Assembly (NCBI GenBank): GCA_022695795.1
Contig: MU404149.1
Coordinates: 62,001 to 126,000, forward strand
Reading direction: 5' to 3'
Length of the DNA stretch: 64,000 nucleotides
Source of the DNA: Biscogniauxia marginata
Lineage: Eukaryota; Ascomycota; Sordariomycetes; Xylariales; Xylariaceae
The stretch's first letter is position 1, and the number at the start of each line of letters is the position of its first letter. Position numbers and translations under genes: made by a program. Positions 1 to 12,700 of the stretch are shown here, in pieces. Below the pieces are notes generated by a model that made no database searches, was not told the DNA's origin, and worked only from the letters and a program-made list of their open reading frames with translations.

Positions 1-527
1 GAATTTCGATACACCACAGATACGCACACTTAATTTGGACTACTGCACTGCCTCTGAGTGTACAGTGGGTTCTAAATGATAGCTAGTTTACGTATAGGGT
101 GGGCTTCTAATCCGTAAAGTCGGCAGGATCTTGAACCCTGCCGCCAGCACAGGATAAGCGGAATGGACTTCTGCAAAGCCATGTCGAGCAAATCATACTC
201 TCGGAATTATATACTTGAACTCCGACCCAGACGTTTCGATTCTCGCTGAGCCGAGCTGGCCATGGACGTTGGCTTGTATTTTCGATCAGCAATTGTGCAG
301 CCGGGCTTAAACCTGGCCAATCGAGAGATAGGAATACTGTGCTCATTATTCATTATGATACACTGGCTGCAGACAATCTCACGTCAGAGATGACATCTGC
401 CCTGCTATTAGTTCTTGATCCTGGGCCTGACAATAAGAATATGGAGGTTTAAACACCCCTGGTAGGTACCTATAATCTTTCCAAGGTTCCTAGAAAATTG
501 TAGGAAATCATCACCTTCGTTTCTAAC
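1..527. other. Intergenic, upstream of FAD monooxygenase
   Basis: No convincing gene. An open frame on the minus strand at 107-346 has no recognisable domain and no splice continuation. The last 100 bases or so before 528 should hold the promoter of the monooxygenase gene, but I see no clear TATA box. Confidence 0.5.
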
Positions 528-1927
528 ATGGCGTATGAGCGTCACTCACAGCCCGTGCTCTCAGTCCTAGTTGTGGGCTGCGGTCTTAGTGGACTGGCTT
601 CCTCACTGGCTCTTGCTCAAGCTGGTCACCATGTGACAGTGTTCGAGCGTAGTGTCAAACTACAGGAAGTAATTTCCTGCTTTCCGATATAAGATTCGAG
701 CTTTTCTAATATAGCTTAACAGATCGGTGCTGGAATACAGTTGTCCCCCAATGCTACGCGTCAGCTTCAACACTGGGGCGTCCTTGAGGAGGTCCTGAAG
801 TATGCTGACCGACCAGAGGCGGGGACTTTCCGCTCCTATCGAGGAGATGTGCTCTCGCAGTCACCACCCGTATCTGATCCGAAACTGGTTAGCGAGGCCC
901 CTTATATCGTGATTCATCGTGCCGATCTCCTGAGAGCCTTGCTGTCTGGAGCAGGCCAGCATGGAATTGAGATCAAATTAGGCAGCGAAGTCAAAGAGAT
1001 CGAGTTCAATAAGCCCTCCTTAACCCTATCCACTGGCGAGACCTATGAAGCAGACGTGATTCTAGGTGCTGATGGGGAGAGGTCCCGCTGTAGGGGTAGC
1101 CTGTTGGGCCATGCGGACCCTCCTTACAGTCTTGGCGACGTCGTTTACCGGATCTCTGTCCCTACAAAAGACATAACCGAAGACCATCTAGCTTGGGACC
1201 TAAAAAGACGATCCAGTGTTAACTTTTGGATGGGACCAGGTGGACACGTGGTCTCGTACCTCATCCAGCACGATATGCTTAACGTAGTCCTGGTATACGC
1301 CGAGGGTGCAAAAGGCAAGGTTATGTACGGGCCGCAACGAGCAGACCTAGAAGAGTTCAGGAGCAAAATCTCCGACTGGGACCCAGTACTTCACGAGCTT
1401 ATCAACGTGGAAGGGTCTGTTTGCACCAAGTGGACTTTATTCCAGATCCATGAGCCGATCCAATGGCGCCATGAGAGCGGACGATTCCTACTGATTGGTG
1501 ATGCTGCTCACGCGATATTGCCATGTCTGTGAGTATAATCGTAGTCTCTTTATCCATTCTGAAACTTGGCTAACCCTTCTTCAGAGCACAGGGTGCCGCA
1601 CAGGCTTTCGAGGACGCAGGAGTCCTCGGCGTGATATTCAGCCAGTCAGTGGGACGTGACCAAATCCCGGATGCCCTTAGGGTGTTCGAGGAGGTTCGCA
1701 AACCACGAGCTTCGGACGTCAGACATCGCACTTTGGACCAGAAGGCCATGTTTGCTCTTGCCGATGGTCCAGATCAGGAGGAACGTGATGCCAAACTTCG
1801 TGCAGGTGCAGACCGTGAGTTCTTCAAGTGGCTCTGGGATTACGACGCCGCAGAAAGTGGACGAGAGGCGTGGAAAGTTTTTACCGAGACCCATGAAAAC
1901 GGAGTCAAAGCCCGCAATGATATCTAA
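528..1927 (+). CDS. FAD-dependent monooxygenase, salicylate hydroxylase-like
   Basis: Three exons give a 429-residue protein: 528-668, 723-1528 and 1585-1927. The ATG at 528 opens a short exon carrying the Rossmann motif GCGLSG (residues 17-22), followed by an acidic end of strand 2 (VTVFE). Exon 2 carries the GADGERS (DG) motif near residue 160, and ends at the GDAAHA FAD-binding motif near residue 305. Exon 3 continues it as AQGAAQAFEDA. These are the three hallmarks of group A flavoprotein aromatic hydroxylases, which use NAD(P)H and O2 to hydroxylate or decarboxylate aromatic or polyketide substrates. Length and motif spacing are normal, so the gene looks intact. The substrate cannot be read from sequence. 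The neighbouring cupin and prenyltransferase suggest a tailoring role in secondary metabolism, but catabolic salicylate-type hydroxylation is equally possible. Confidence 0.9.
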
Positions 1928-3135
1928 GGGACAAGAGAATCATCTCCCCCTCGTTCCGTTTGTGATATAATTGGGAGTGTTATAGACCATGTTACAGCAT
2001 CAGTATAAGAAAAGGTTAAAAGAAGGTGATCAACTTATCCATAACAAGCGGGAGCATAGTACGTCTCATGGCCTACCCTGGTATGCTAGACATACGCTTC
2101 GTGGCCATCGTAGATTCTCAAAAAGGTTAGTAAACAGGCTTGGAATGTATTGAAATATAAGCCTCAGGAAGCTTAAGACGCACAACACCTTTTTCCTATA
2201 AATCAACAGAATGGGGATAAGAGATTACTCACCACTCCTATATAATAATACCCGCCGGTTTCTCTGTCCTGTCTGTAGAGCAATAATAGGAGCTCGTAGA
2301 CACACTTTTTGTGGTAATTTCTAATGTCTCTACCCTGTTTTCCACTAGATCGCGTAGTTATATAGGAAAGGCAATGGCCTATCTCGAGGCCAGTCTCGTG
2401 CTAGCTAACACTGTAGTATTTTGACTTCGAAAGAGCCCCTGGAGCATCTAGCGGCATGAAGACCAAGGAAAAGCTGACTATGAAGGGCCAAAGCAAGGGT
2501 TCAGGAATTCCAACTTTATTATATGTCTAGTCCGAGTCACGATGGTCTCAACCTACTCTTTTATCCCTAAGTGGTCTTCCTTTTGATTTCGACACAGAGA
2601 CACGGCTGCTAACGGAACTCATCTTGTACTAATTCGTCACACAATGCCATTTCAATGCATAAAGTGAATATCTAAGATTGCGCGGACCTATAGAAATCAA
2701 CAAGCCTTATCTACGCACTATGAAACCACCAACAACCACATTACATCTGAGTCCTGTATACAAAAGGAATCATCCGAAAGACGCCCCAAGGTCGCGATTC
2801 ATCCACTGAACCCGTGTCAGAGCCGGTGAATACTGTCCAATGCCGAAGCACCATTCAAGCGTACGTGTTATTCGCGTAAGTTATGCCCGGAACCAATATA
2901 CTCCACAACCCGTGGAACGGGATGTGGCTCTGAATTTAACGACCCATTCCAAAATGCTTCAATTCGACATGCTATTTACTAAGACGATATTCATGACAAC
3001 TGAGTAAACGCTTCATGAATATTTAGTGTACTCAGGGTACGACGTCTTGTACCTAAGGTTGACGGAGGGTTAGCTAATTCCAGCATGCAGATAAGAAAGT
3101 AGAGATGTCAGGTAATCGTGGGATCAACCAGATGC
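1928..3135. other. Gene-free stretch
   Basis: About 1.2 kb between the monooxygenase and the 3' end of the cupin gene. Stops are frequent in all frames and no protein motif is visible. No simple repeat stands out. It may hold decayed sequence. Confidence 0.5.
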
Positions 3136-3980
3136 TTACCCTAACAAGCTCTCTGCGATACAGGCAAGCCCATGGTGTACCAAAGTGAGCAGCCATATCG
3201 GCATCCAATTAAGGAACGGCGGGCACAGGAGGGAGGATGCGTCATCAAAGAACAGAATTAGCTGGAAAGGCGATGGTTCCAGGCCGGCCCTGTCGCAATC
3301 AGCGAGGTAACCCACAAGATTGCGCAGCAGGTTCAGGTCGAGGATATGGTCCCTATCCTTGCAGGGATCTGCCCAGGCGGAGAAGACGAGAGATTCCGTA
3401 GCTGATTTATGACACCAGAATCGATGGCTGCAAGTCCGAGGGCGGCTTTTGGTCAGTCATAATGGCTCTCTAAGCAGATATGTAGGCTACTTGTCAGGTT
3501 CCAATACAACTTACCGCGTGCCAGCGGGTATGAAGAAGATTCCGTCGTTCTTGGTGATTGCGTATTCCACTCCATCCTTGACTGCACCCAATACGCCCTG
3601 CTCGACCTTGAAGTATTCGTCTTGTTGGAGATGTATATGTCTATCATACCAGTCAACCAGATTCGTCCCGTGACTTATCATGATCTGATCTTTCTCAAAC
3701 TGACAGTGGGGGTCCAGATAGTCCGGCCTTGACGAGTGGGTTTTCTATGTAATGCGTCTCTCTGACGTACCAAAGGCCGCCAGGCTTTGAAAGTGGCTCA
3801 TACAGCGCTGCATTACCAGAGGTGAGAAAGGACACTTGGGAGGTGTTTACGGTGCGATGCTGCGGTCGCGGCGAGAGCCGTTGTTGCCACGCCCACACCA
3901 TCTCGGAAATGGCTGGCAAGAGGTAACAACAGAACGGATGTCAAGGCTACAAGCCATATAGCGAAGATGTTTCTTGGTGT
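3136..3980 (-). CDS. Cupin-domain protein with N-terminal hydrophobic segment; start codon not found
   Basis: Four exons join into one reading frame on the minus strand: about 3980-3851, 3807-3705, 3640-3515 and 3427-3136, roughly 216 residues. Introns are 43, 64 and 87 nt. Splicing restores cupin motif 1 (HIHLQQDEYFKVEQG, pattern HxHx4Ex6G) and motif 2 (GIFFIPAGTRHRFW). Upstream lie a hydrophobic stretch (WLVALTSVLLLPLAS), suggesting a signal or anchor, and the conserved-looking RETHYIENPLV. The frame is open from the TGA at 4035-4037 but has no ATG before the hydrophobic segment. A plausible natural start (before PRNIFAIW) reads ACA at 3978-3980. Either an upstream exon supplies the ATG or the start is lost. 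A TATA-like run lies at about 3987-3998. Small fungal cupins of this kind are often uncharacterised and occur near tailoring enzymes. The 43 nt first intron is the weakest junction. Confidence 0.65.
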
Positions 3981-4368
3981 ACCGGTATTTATATATATTC
4001 TCGTCCTGTCATCGCAGACCGTGCTTGTATCTACTCAGCTGGTTACAAATGGAGAACCGACTGATTCAAATATGTATGCACTTAAAACCCCTCACCAAGT
4101 GTACTTTTGGCCAGTCGTATGCAAGTGCCGTCAAACACGGTCATACTCGGCTGGCTTCCTTGGACGGACTTTCTTCTCTCGTCGCTTTTCATCGAATTAT
4201 GTCAAGTGGGAGTTGGCGAATATTCCTCTAGCACAGCATCAAGTACATACCTCTTCATTATCATCATCATCAACATTATTATTTAAAGCCAGGGGCAACA
4301 GTTTTTCTTCTACTGTTTCACAGCCTCCCTTGGGGCCTAAGAGGTGTGCTGAGCTAGGTCCATTTTCC

Positions 4369-4403
4369 ATACATACATACATACCTACATACATACATAC
4401 ATA
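4369..4403 (+). repeat. (CATA)n microsatellite
   Basis: Tandem tetranucleotide run of CATA units with one CCTA interruption, visible directly. It lies in gene-free sequence. Confidence 0.85.
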
Positions 4404-4619
4404 ATAGCACGTACAACCTATCTAGCCAATCGGCACTGCCTGATATCGTCACTAGAAGTTCTCAAATAATATAAACTGCTACTACATCTCTCCTTCGAAT
4501 TAGCGGTGTAAACAGGTCACGAAGAACTCCCAACGGCCGGTTGTAAGATCTTCTACCACCCCATCCAACATCTCTCCTTGGCGATTTGCTAAGTATAGTA
4601 AAGCCGGTGTGTAACGATC

Positions 4620-4880
4620 CTTTTTATTACGACACCTTAATTTAATAATATAAAATTACTACTTAAATTATTTTCTTTATAATATATATTAATATCCTCT
4701 TTATAATGTTATATAAATAATTAAGTACGTACCTATTTATAATTATATAAAAGTTAATTTTTAAGAAAATTAATTACCATTTTTAATATTTATTAATTGA
4801 AAATATAAAGATATGTTAAATAGATAAGATTTAATATATAATATAGGATCATACCTTCTTTATATAGATATCTTGATTTA
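4620..4880. other. Extremely AT-rich block
   Basis: Almost only A and T, rich in TpA (TATA, TTAA, AATATATA), set in moderately AT-rich flanks. The pattern is what repeat-induced point mutation leaves in old repeats, or it may be simply AT-rich spacer. No coding motif remains. Confidence 0.6.
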
Positions 4881-6242
4881 ACGATATTGAAGGGATGTAT
4901 TAACCCCACCCACTGTGTCGCTGTGGCGGTAAGAAGATGCGTTCGTAAGGTATCTGACCTGCATGTACATATGCGGTGTGATAATACGGGCCAAGATTCC
5001 ACAGGTATGAGGTATAATGCCCCGATAATCGGATCCCGATTACACTCGCCGACCACCCGGGAATCGTTTCCGTTCCTGGCGGGTGCCTAGGTCTGCTATA
5101 CAGCTCCTAGGGATGATACACGCCGGAGCTACTGTCTCGTTTCTATACAAATTGTATATGGAGAGGTGGGCTGCTCTAACGTATATCATCCCTGTGCTGT
5201 ATTGCACGTCGGATTTGCCTTTTACAGGCATTAGACCTTGTTCTTGCATAGAACTTGCCGAGTAATCCTATCAGCCGCCTGAAGATTACATACTAAGAGA
5301 TGATACGAGAGAGCGCAGGTGACCTACTGATTAGTTAGGTCAATACAAGGCGAAAGGATGGTTACTGCAAGTCTATCGTAACTAAAAGGAAATGCATCAT
5401 CACCGACACGATTCGCCCGATGGAGTTCCAGCCGTCCCCCGGACCCAGGCCAGTCGGGTGGCCCAAAGTTCTCGCCCTGCTAGCGGAGCATAAGCAGCCG
5501 TCGCTTGGCACGCTGGCTGTTACGGTCTGACAGATGAACCACTTCTAACCTCAGACACATCCCCTCACGCCTATCTCACTCCTCTTTAGCGCCAAGTTCT
5601 GTCTGGCGCACTCTATTAGGTGGAATAGTGACATTGCCTACGGTAGCCTTGTGTTAGACATTAATATGGCTTTTCATGGGCTTACCAACGTCAAGGGGCT
5701 AGCGCAATAATGTTTGGGGCTTCTAGACCGTGAATAACGTGACATCGAGTCTCTTAGAGTCGATTAGAAGTTAAAAGACTCAGTATATTCGTAAGATAGA
5801 TATATTATCTTACTAGTATAAGTAGTTGAAAGAATATTTTGCCGCTTTTGTGCTACGCCTTTTTAAAAAATCATTAAAGTATTTTTACCTACTTAACATA
5901 TAACAACGCTTAAAATTGTCTTGTAATTTCCCGTAACGCGAAAAGCTGCCACTCGCGGTTTTTATTATTCAAATAGTTACCTAAGGTAGCCTGAGAGTAT
6001 TACTCATGTCCTCCGTGATCTAATGCCAATAGGGTTCAATCTAATAAGGTTGCAAGGATCGTGATCATATATATTATGTACATATCAAACCAACTGATTA
6101 AAGAAATGCAGCTTTGTTGTCCTGCCCGGAGTTCGTCTGTTCTCTTTTCTTAGGGGTTTACATCATACTGACTGGAAACCGCAGTCCACTTATACTACAG
6201 ATATTGCCAGATACTTATACGATAGAGCTTAGTTCTGTTACC

Positions 6243-7645
6243 ATGGCTTCTTCTACCACTCCCAACGGTGTGAGCCATGTTGCGAAGAGTCTACCCATCC
6301 TGAGTCAGGTCAATCGAGAGATACATCCTGACAGTGAGGACCGAGCCTTCTGGTGGGGTGCCCTGTCCGAACCTCTGGCCTCGCTCCTCCAGGCAAATCA
6401 GTACGACAACGAAGTGCAACTCCACTACCTCCGTTGGTTTTACCAATGGATTCTACCGGCCCTAGGGCCACGACCTGTTGGCGGCAAACCCTATTACGGG
6501 TCATGGATTACTCATGATTTGTCGCCCTTAGAGTATAGTCTTAACTGGAAAGAGAGAAGTCCCAGCCAAACCATCCGTTTTACCATTGAAGCGGTTACGA
6601 AGCAGGCCGGCACAGCCACCGATCCCATCAACCAACTAGGGGCAAAAGAGTTTCTGAACACGATATCGAAAGACGTGCCGGGTCTGGATCTGACACGATT
6701 CAACCACTTCCTCAATGCAACCAACGTACCCGACAATTGCATGGACGATGCCATAGCAAAGCACCCATCGTACTTCCCACGGAGCCGCGTCTGGATCGCC
6801 TTCGACCTGGAGCGCTCCGGCAGCCTCATGGCTAAGTCATACTTCTTGCCGCACTGGCGCGCGATCCAGAGTGGGATCCCGGCCAAGACCATCATCTTCG
6901 ACGTGATCCGGGCGTGCAACAAGACAGACGGCTCGTCGTACGATGGGTCACTAGCGGCCATCGAGTCGTACCTATCGACGTACGCGCGGCAGGATGACGA
7001 GCCGCAGGTCGGGCTGCTGTCCAACGACTGTGTGACCGACGCGGCCGGGTCGCGCCTCAAGGTCTACTTCCGCTCCTCGGTCGACACGCTCGCCAAGGCT
7101 AAGGACATGTACCACCTAGGCGGCCGCCTTAGAGGTGCCAACATCGCCGCCGGCCTCAAGGGCATCAGCGACTTCTGGTACCACCTGTTCGGGCTCGACA
7201 GCTCGGACACTACCGCCGACGACAAGGTCTGCGTGGGCGAGCACAAGTGCATTTTCGTCTACGAGATGCGCTCCACGCAGAGCTCTGAGCCTGACATCGA
7301 TGTCAAGTTCCACATCCCAATGTGGCAGCTTGGTAAGACGGATGGGCAGATCAGCGAGCTGCTGGCTTCTTGGTTCGAGAGTCATGGTCATCCTGATCTC
7401 GCCGCGAGATATAAGTCCGACCTAGACACAGCATTGTACGTCTCACCCTTTTCTTCCCTTTTCCACCTTATTTTATTTTTACTCAAGTTAACCCCGAAAC
7501 TGACATGTTGTTTCATAGCCCCAAGCACAGTATTACAGAGAAGGGTGTAGGAACCCATACCTATATCTCCATCACCCATACCCCGAAGACGGGACTTTAC
7601 ATGACTATGTATTATAGCCCGAAACTCCCCGAGTTCTACTTCTGA
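6243..7645 (+). CDS. DMATS-type aromatic prenyltransferase
   Basis: Two exons, 6243-7435 and 7519-7645, encode 439 residues. The first in-frame ATG starts MASSTTPNG. The motif ITHDLSPLEYSLNW (residues 89-102) matches the dimethylallyltryptophan synthase signature, in which the Glu (E97) anchors the aromatic substrate. Further family blocks include RVWIAFDLERSGSLMAKSYF, IESYLSTY, VYFRS and the C-terminal GTHTYISITHT followed by LYMTMYYSPKL. Splicing across the 83 nt intron is needed for that last block, and it ends at a normal position. The family transfers a prenyl group from DMAPP to indole or other aromatic acceptors using an ABBA barrel. Length is typical and nothing is broken. The substrate, whether Trp, a cyclic dipeptide, tyrosine or a polyketide, cannot be told from sequence. 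It sits beside a monooxygenase and a cupin gene, a tailoring-gene setting. Confidence 0.93.
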
Positions 7646-9714
7646 GTAGCTGGTGGGCAATAGGAGGCCCAGGCCATAGTGTGGGCAGTATAAATACTGG
7701 TGGTATCTCCATAGCTAATACTGTAAGGTAACAGTCTACCCATAGTTTTAATTGATTTTTCAAAGCAGGAACATTTTCCGCCAACCAATTAACGTCCTCG
7801 TGCCTATGATATGCTTACATGTGCTTATATACCTTATGAAGGTGGGTACAAAAAGTATTTTCCTACCAAGATATTGTCTGCCTGGTATCACCCATAAGCA
7901 TGGAGGCCTGGGTTTTTGCACCTCCCCCCCCCCGTTCGTTGCCAAAAATATATAAGGCATCCGGCTATATGGCCAAGTAGCTATTTAAATGGTATATATA
8001 AAAATAATCAAGATAACTTCTTCTTCGGCCTTATAAGAATTGCCCATGTATATGCATATATATAGGTAGTTATTCGTAAAACAAAGAAAATAGTATCGGG
8101 AAGCATGTAGTATCTTTTACATATCTTATGCATATCGAGAGATTAGCAGATACACATGCTCAGTTGGTAGTCAGAGGTAGTCACAGTTTAGAGCCGTTAT
8201 CCCAAAGGTTAGAGAGGGCCATCGGACAACCCATTGGACTCATCACATCGAGCTCCTTGTCTCGAGCTATCGGCTACTCATACTGTCTAATTCAAAGCAA
8301 GGGAGATGGCAGCCCGGCTGGGGCTTGCTTGTTTAATTGTGTGAAATGTCGACAAGGAAAATGGGAATCAACCACCTACTGAAGTAGAATATATAGCGTA
8401 TTTAAATATAAGTATGTTAATGTAGTTAACAGAAAACCCTAGTGTGGGCTTTGTGGACAGGACTGACACTCAATTATCTACATTAATAGGGTCAGCTAAC
8501 CTTTTTTCTGTGTACTATAAATCGTCGTTTAGCTAGGTTAACATTAAGTGGAAAGTACCTCCTAGGTAAATATTGAAATACCGGAAGATGTATACAATAG
8601 CTTATTGCACTCTTTACCACTTTTTTATAATATAGGTACGAAAAGCTTGATATACCAAGAGTATTAATTGATGTCGAGGGTTATTCATATATAGGAGAAA
8701 TCTACCAACCAGAAATAATTAAATAAGGACAATAGCTACGAGTTTTAATACGATTGCCATAAAAGCTATGAGAGAATACAACTTCGAAATGAGTATATGA
8801 TGAAGGTCACAGTGAAATTGAATGACTGAGAGGATGGAGACCATATCATGCCATATTTCTATCATTGTAAGTAAAATCACAATATATATATCATCCCATT
8901 TCTGGAAGAGTATCACGGCAGTGCAGGTAGGGTCGAGGACAATGCTTGGTTTCTTGGTTAGCAAACGAAAATTATAAAGGTAAAGAAAAAAAAAAGAAAT
9001 TTAAAATAATAATGAAAAATATTTATGTAGCTAGGTAAATACATACAAATGTGAGATATGTGCCTTTTAAAGCTTGGTATTTTTTATCCCTGATTATGAT
9101 AATAAATATACCTAAGTGAGGCTTCACCATCTTTTAATTCTTTCCGATAATCTTGAGTTGCCGGGATTTCGGGACGAGTACCATCTACCGCTCTTTACCA
9201 AATCAAGCATCATTACCCGCTAACCGGGCCTCAATGCTAGTTTCCACGAATCTGCATGCGTCGTGGCATGGACCCCTAGTGCGGAGAACAGCCGCTATGA
9301 TGGAGGAGAACCACTACTATACTATAATATCAGGCCTAGCAGGGTGCTTGCCAAGCGAGATGTTATTCCACGTAACCGGATCTGGCGAACCGCTCGGCTT
9401 TCTCGCCGAAGATCTTGCAGGTTGGCCGGAATAATGCAGGACGAGATGCGCTGGTGCTCGTACCATCGATGCTACCGTATCCGGCCTGCTGTCAAGCATG
9501 GTATAAATATGACAACCATTCACCTTCTTCACTCCGATGAGCGTGATATGTGTGCGACTCGTCCATATGGGAGGACGCCTTGGCTGGTACGTAAAAGTCA
9601 TTTTCACCCCTATTCTTGTGTGATGACCAAGGAAAAGCGACTGGCTCACTAATCCACCATTTTACATCAGAGGGAATGCCAATTGAGCAGAAAGGGATGA
9701 CAAAATAACAAACT
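7646..9714. other. Gene-free AT-rich stretch
   Basis: Two kilobases with no supportable gene. 8390-9140 is AT-rich, with A and T runs around 8980-9010. Open frames at 8128-8382 (plus), 8719-8964 (minus) and 9153-9652 have no recognisable motif and odd composition. The final part is the promoter region of the GH115 gene. Confidence 0.5.
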
Positions 9715-12700
9715 ATGGGATTTTTTTTCAAGCAGACGACGGTCGTCCTGGGCGGCCTTGCGCCGCTCGCCGCGGCCCTTGGGCAACAGCCGATCATCAG
9801 CTTCACGAGTGTCCCCGGTGCCCTCCAGATAGCGGGCGGTAATAGCACCACGCGACCCCAGATTCGCGTGTCCGACAATGACTACTGGGGCGTCATCCGC
9901 GCCGCTGGGGACCTGGCAAGTGACCTCGTAAAGGTCACGGGGACGAACTTCACGCTGAGCAATGGCGAGGCGGACGTGGCGCCAGCAGCATACGGGTACA
10001 AGCCGATTACCCGGAATTATACCCATGTGAGTTGTCTATTCCTGGTTATTGCCACCCTGAGCAGGGCTTTAGACTGGGGTGCTTCTATGTTAGAGAGATT
10101 TAAAGAAAAATTAGTTATGCTCTCTATTATAGATTACTCAAGGGAGTAAAGTAGGACAGCTCTAATAGACGGTATAGTACGACGTGAGCGAAACACAATA
10201 TTTCTACGGTCCCGAGTTCGCTGACCCGACGGCTAAAAACACGGTCATAATCGCCGGCACGATTGGTCACTCGAAGATTATTGATGATCTTGTCAGTGCT
10301 GGAAAATTAGACGTGTCTGGGATACAAGACAAATGGGAGTCGTTCACGACCCAGATTATTGAGGAGCCGATTCCCGGCTGCCAGCGGGCCGCGGTGATTG
10401 CGGGCAGTGACGCGCGAGGCGTCATATTTGGTATATACGACATCAGCGAGCAGATAGGCGTCAGCCCGTGGTACTGGTGGGCAGATGTCCCGATCAAGGA
10501 GAACAAAGATATCTACGTGTTACCGGAGGGGAAAGTCCAGGGCCCTCCATCGGTCACGTATCGCGGGTTCTTCATAAACGACGAGCAACCCGGACTGTCG
10601 GGCTGGGTCAAGTGGAATTACCAGGATACGCCGTACGGCGTCGGCTACGATAGCAATTTCTACCCGAAGGTGTTCGAACTCCTGCTCCGACTACGTGCCA
10701 ATTACCTGTGGCCCGCCCTGTGGGGTACAATGTTCGAGGTCGACGACCCGGCGAACCAGCCCCTGGCCGATGCGTGGGAAATTGTGCTAGGAAGCTCCCA
10801 TACAGAGCCGATGATGCGTGCTCAGAACGAGTTTGGAACGTTCTATGCGAATGAGGGGTTTGGCCCTTGGGCATACAATCTCAACAATAAGACTATCGAC
10901 GAGTATTTCGTCTATGGGGCGCAGAGAGCGAAGCCATATGCTCGCAACAGCTTGTGGACCATGGGTATGAGAGGCACAGGAGACACGGCTATAGAAGGTA
11001 TTGGGGTGGATGTCATTGTTAGCATGTTAGAAACGCTAGTCCACAACCAAAGAGCCATCATCGAGGAGGTGCTGGATGTCAATGCTACCGAGGTCCCCCA
11101 GCTCTGGTGTTTATACAAAGAGGTTATGTCGTACATCCAAGAAGGGTTGACGATCCCAGACGACATCACCCTATTGTGGGCCGACGACAACTGGGGAAAT
11201 ATTAGAAGGGTGCCTATTGACGACGAGAAGACACGGCCTGGAGGTGCCGGGGTGTACTATCACTTCGACTACGTTGGCGACCCTAGGAACTACAAGTGGA
11301 TCAACACGATCCAGTTGGAGAAGACGGCAGAGCAGATGCAGTTGTCCTATGCCCACGGTGCGGATCGTATCTGGATTGTCAACGTTGGCGACTTGAAACC
11401 CTTAGAGATCCCCATAAACCATTTTCTCGACATGGCCTACGACGTTAATCAATGGGGGGTAGATAATGCCAGCGACTGGACGGCCAGGTGGGCTGGCCGG
11501 GAGTTTGGGCCTGCGTACGCGGAAGATATCGCTGACGTTATGACACGTTACGGGATGTATGCTGCTCGGAGAAAATTCGAGCTGGTCGAGCCGCATGTCT
11601 ATTCCGTCGTTAATTACAATGAGGGTGACGCGATATTAGAACAGTGGCAGATGCTGGTAGACGATGCGCAAACCATTTATGACAAGCTAGATGAGACCCA
11701 AAGGCCCGCATTCTTTGAAATGATCTTACATCCGTGCTTGGGCGGTCAAATCGTCCACCAAGTTCACATAGGGGCCGCGAAAAACATGGTCTACGCCAAC
11801 CAGCACAGGAACTCGGCGAACGATGTGATAACAGAAGTTTTATCCAGCTTCAACGCTGATGGAAATCTCACGGCAAGGTGGGATAGCCTCCTCGACGGGA
11901 AGTGGAAGCGCATGCTAGACCGTAAGTAAGGCGTAACTCTCATCCATATTGGCTCTTCTCGCAACTTCCTGCTGACTTTGGCTACTAGAGACTCATTTCG
12001 GTTACGATGGCTACTGGCAGCAGCCAATGAGAAACGTACTGCCGGCAATGGCTTATGTGCAAACCGCAGTGTCCTCGATCGCAGGTAATGTCGGCATTGC
12101 TGTTGAAGGATTGAATGCCAGCATTCCAGGTGACGACAAATATCACGGAAATTCGGCAGCAAACCTGGTGCTTCCGCCTCTCGATCCTTATGGTGCTAAA
12201 AGCCGATGGTTCGATGTCTTCTCGCGAGGGACCAGGAACTGTGACTGGTGGGCTCAGACGGACTTGCCTTGGGTGAAGCTCTCGCAATCAAAAGGGACAG
12301 TAGGACCTGGAAATGGTACAGACTCGCGCGTTTTCGTGTCGATAGACTGGGCGGCCGCACCACAAGTTGCCAACGACACAGTGGCAAATATCAATTTCTC
12401 GACCGGCTGTGGCACGGAGGGCTTTGCGGAGTGGTATGGAGCACCCATCGTACAGCTGCCTATTAATCTGCGCACGATCCCCTCCAACTTTTCCGAGGGC
12501 TTTGTCGAGTCCGACAAGCACGTAGCCATTGAAGGGCCGAACTACCAGCGCATTTACACCCCGCCGTCGTCCCACGCGTCGAACTCGGAGGAAGAAGTCA
12601 CTTACCACACTTTGAAAAACTACGGACGCACACAGGGGGGCGTCACACTCTGGCCGCAAACCACGCCCCCTCTCACGCCCGACACGGCACCGGCGCTCGA

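Larger units (their letters stand above)
3981..6242. other. Gene-free AT-rich stretch
   Basis: About 2.3 kb without a supportable gene. It contains a CATA microsatellite, a TCA-rich run near 4257-4280 and an extremely AT-rich block at 4620-4880. The rest is stop-rich with patches of higher GC (about 5400-5560) that could be decayed coding DNA. The end should contain the promoter of the prenyltransferase, with a TATA-like run at about 6066-6078. Confidence 0.5.

Noticed and set aside
3967..4404. 145-codon plus-strand frame ending in the CATA repeat
   Set aside because: It overlaps the cupin promoter and start on the opposite strand, runs into a microsatellite and has no motif.
8719..8964. Hydrophobic minus-strand open frame of 81 codons
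   Set aside because: AT-rich DNA produces Ile/Leu/Val-rich frames by chance; no splice partner or motif.
9153..9652. Open frames just upstream of the GH115 gene
   Set aside because: Overlapping frames in several phases without motifs; more likely promoter DNA.
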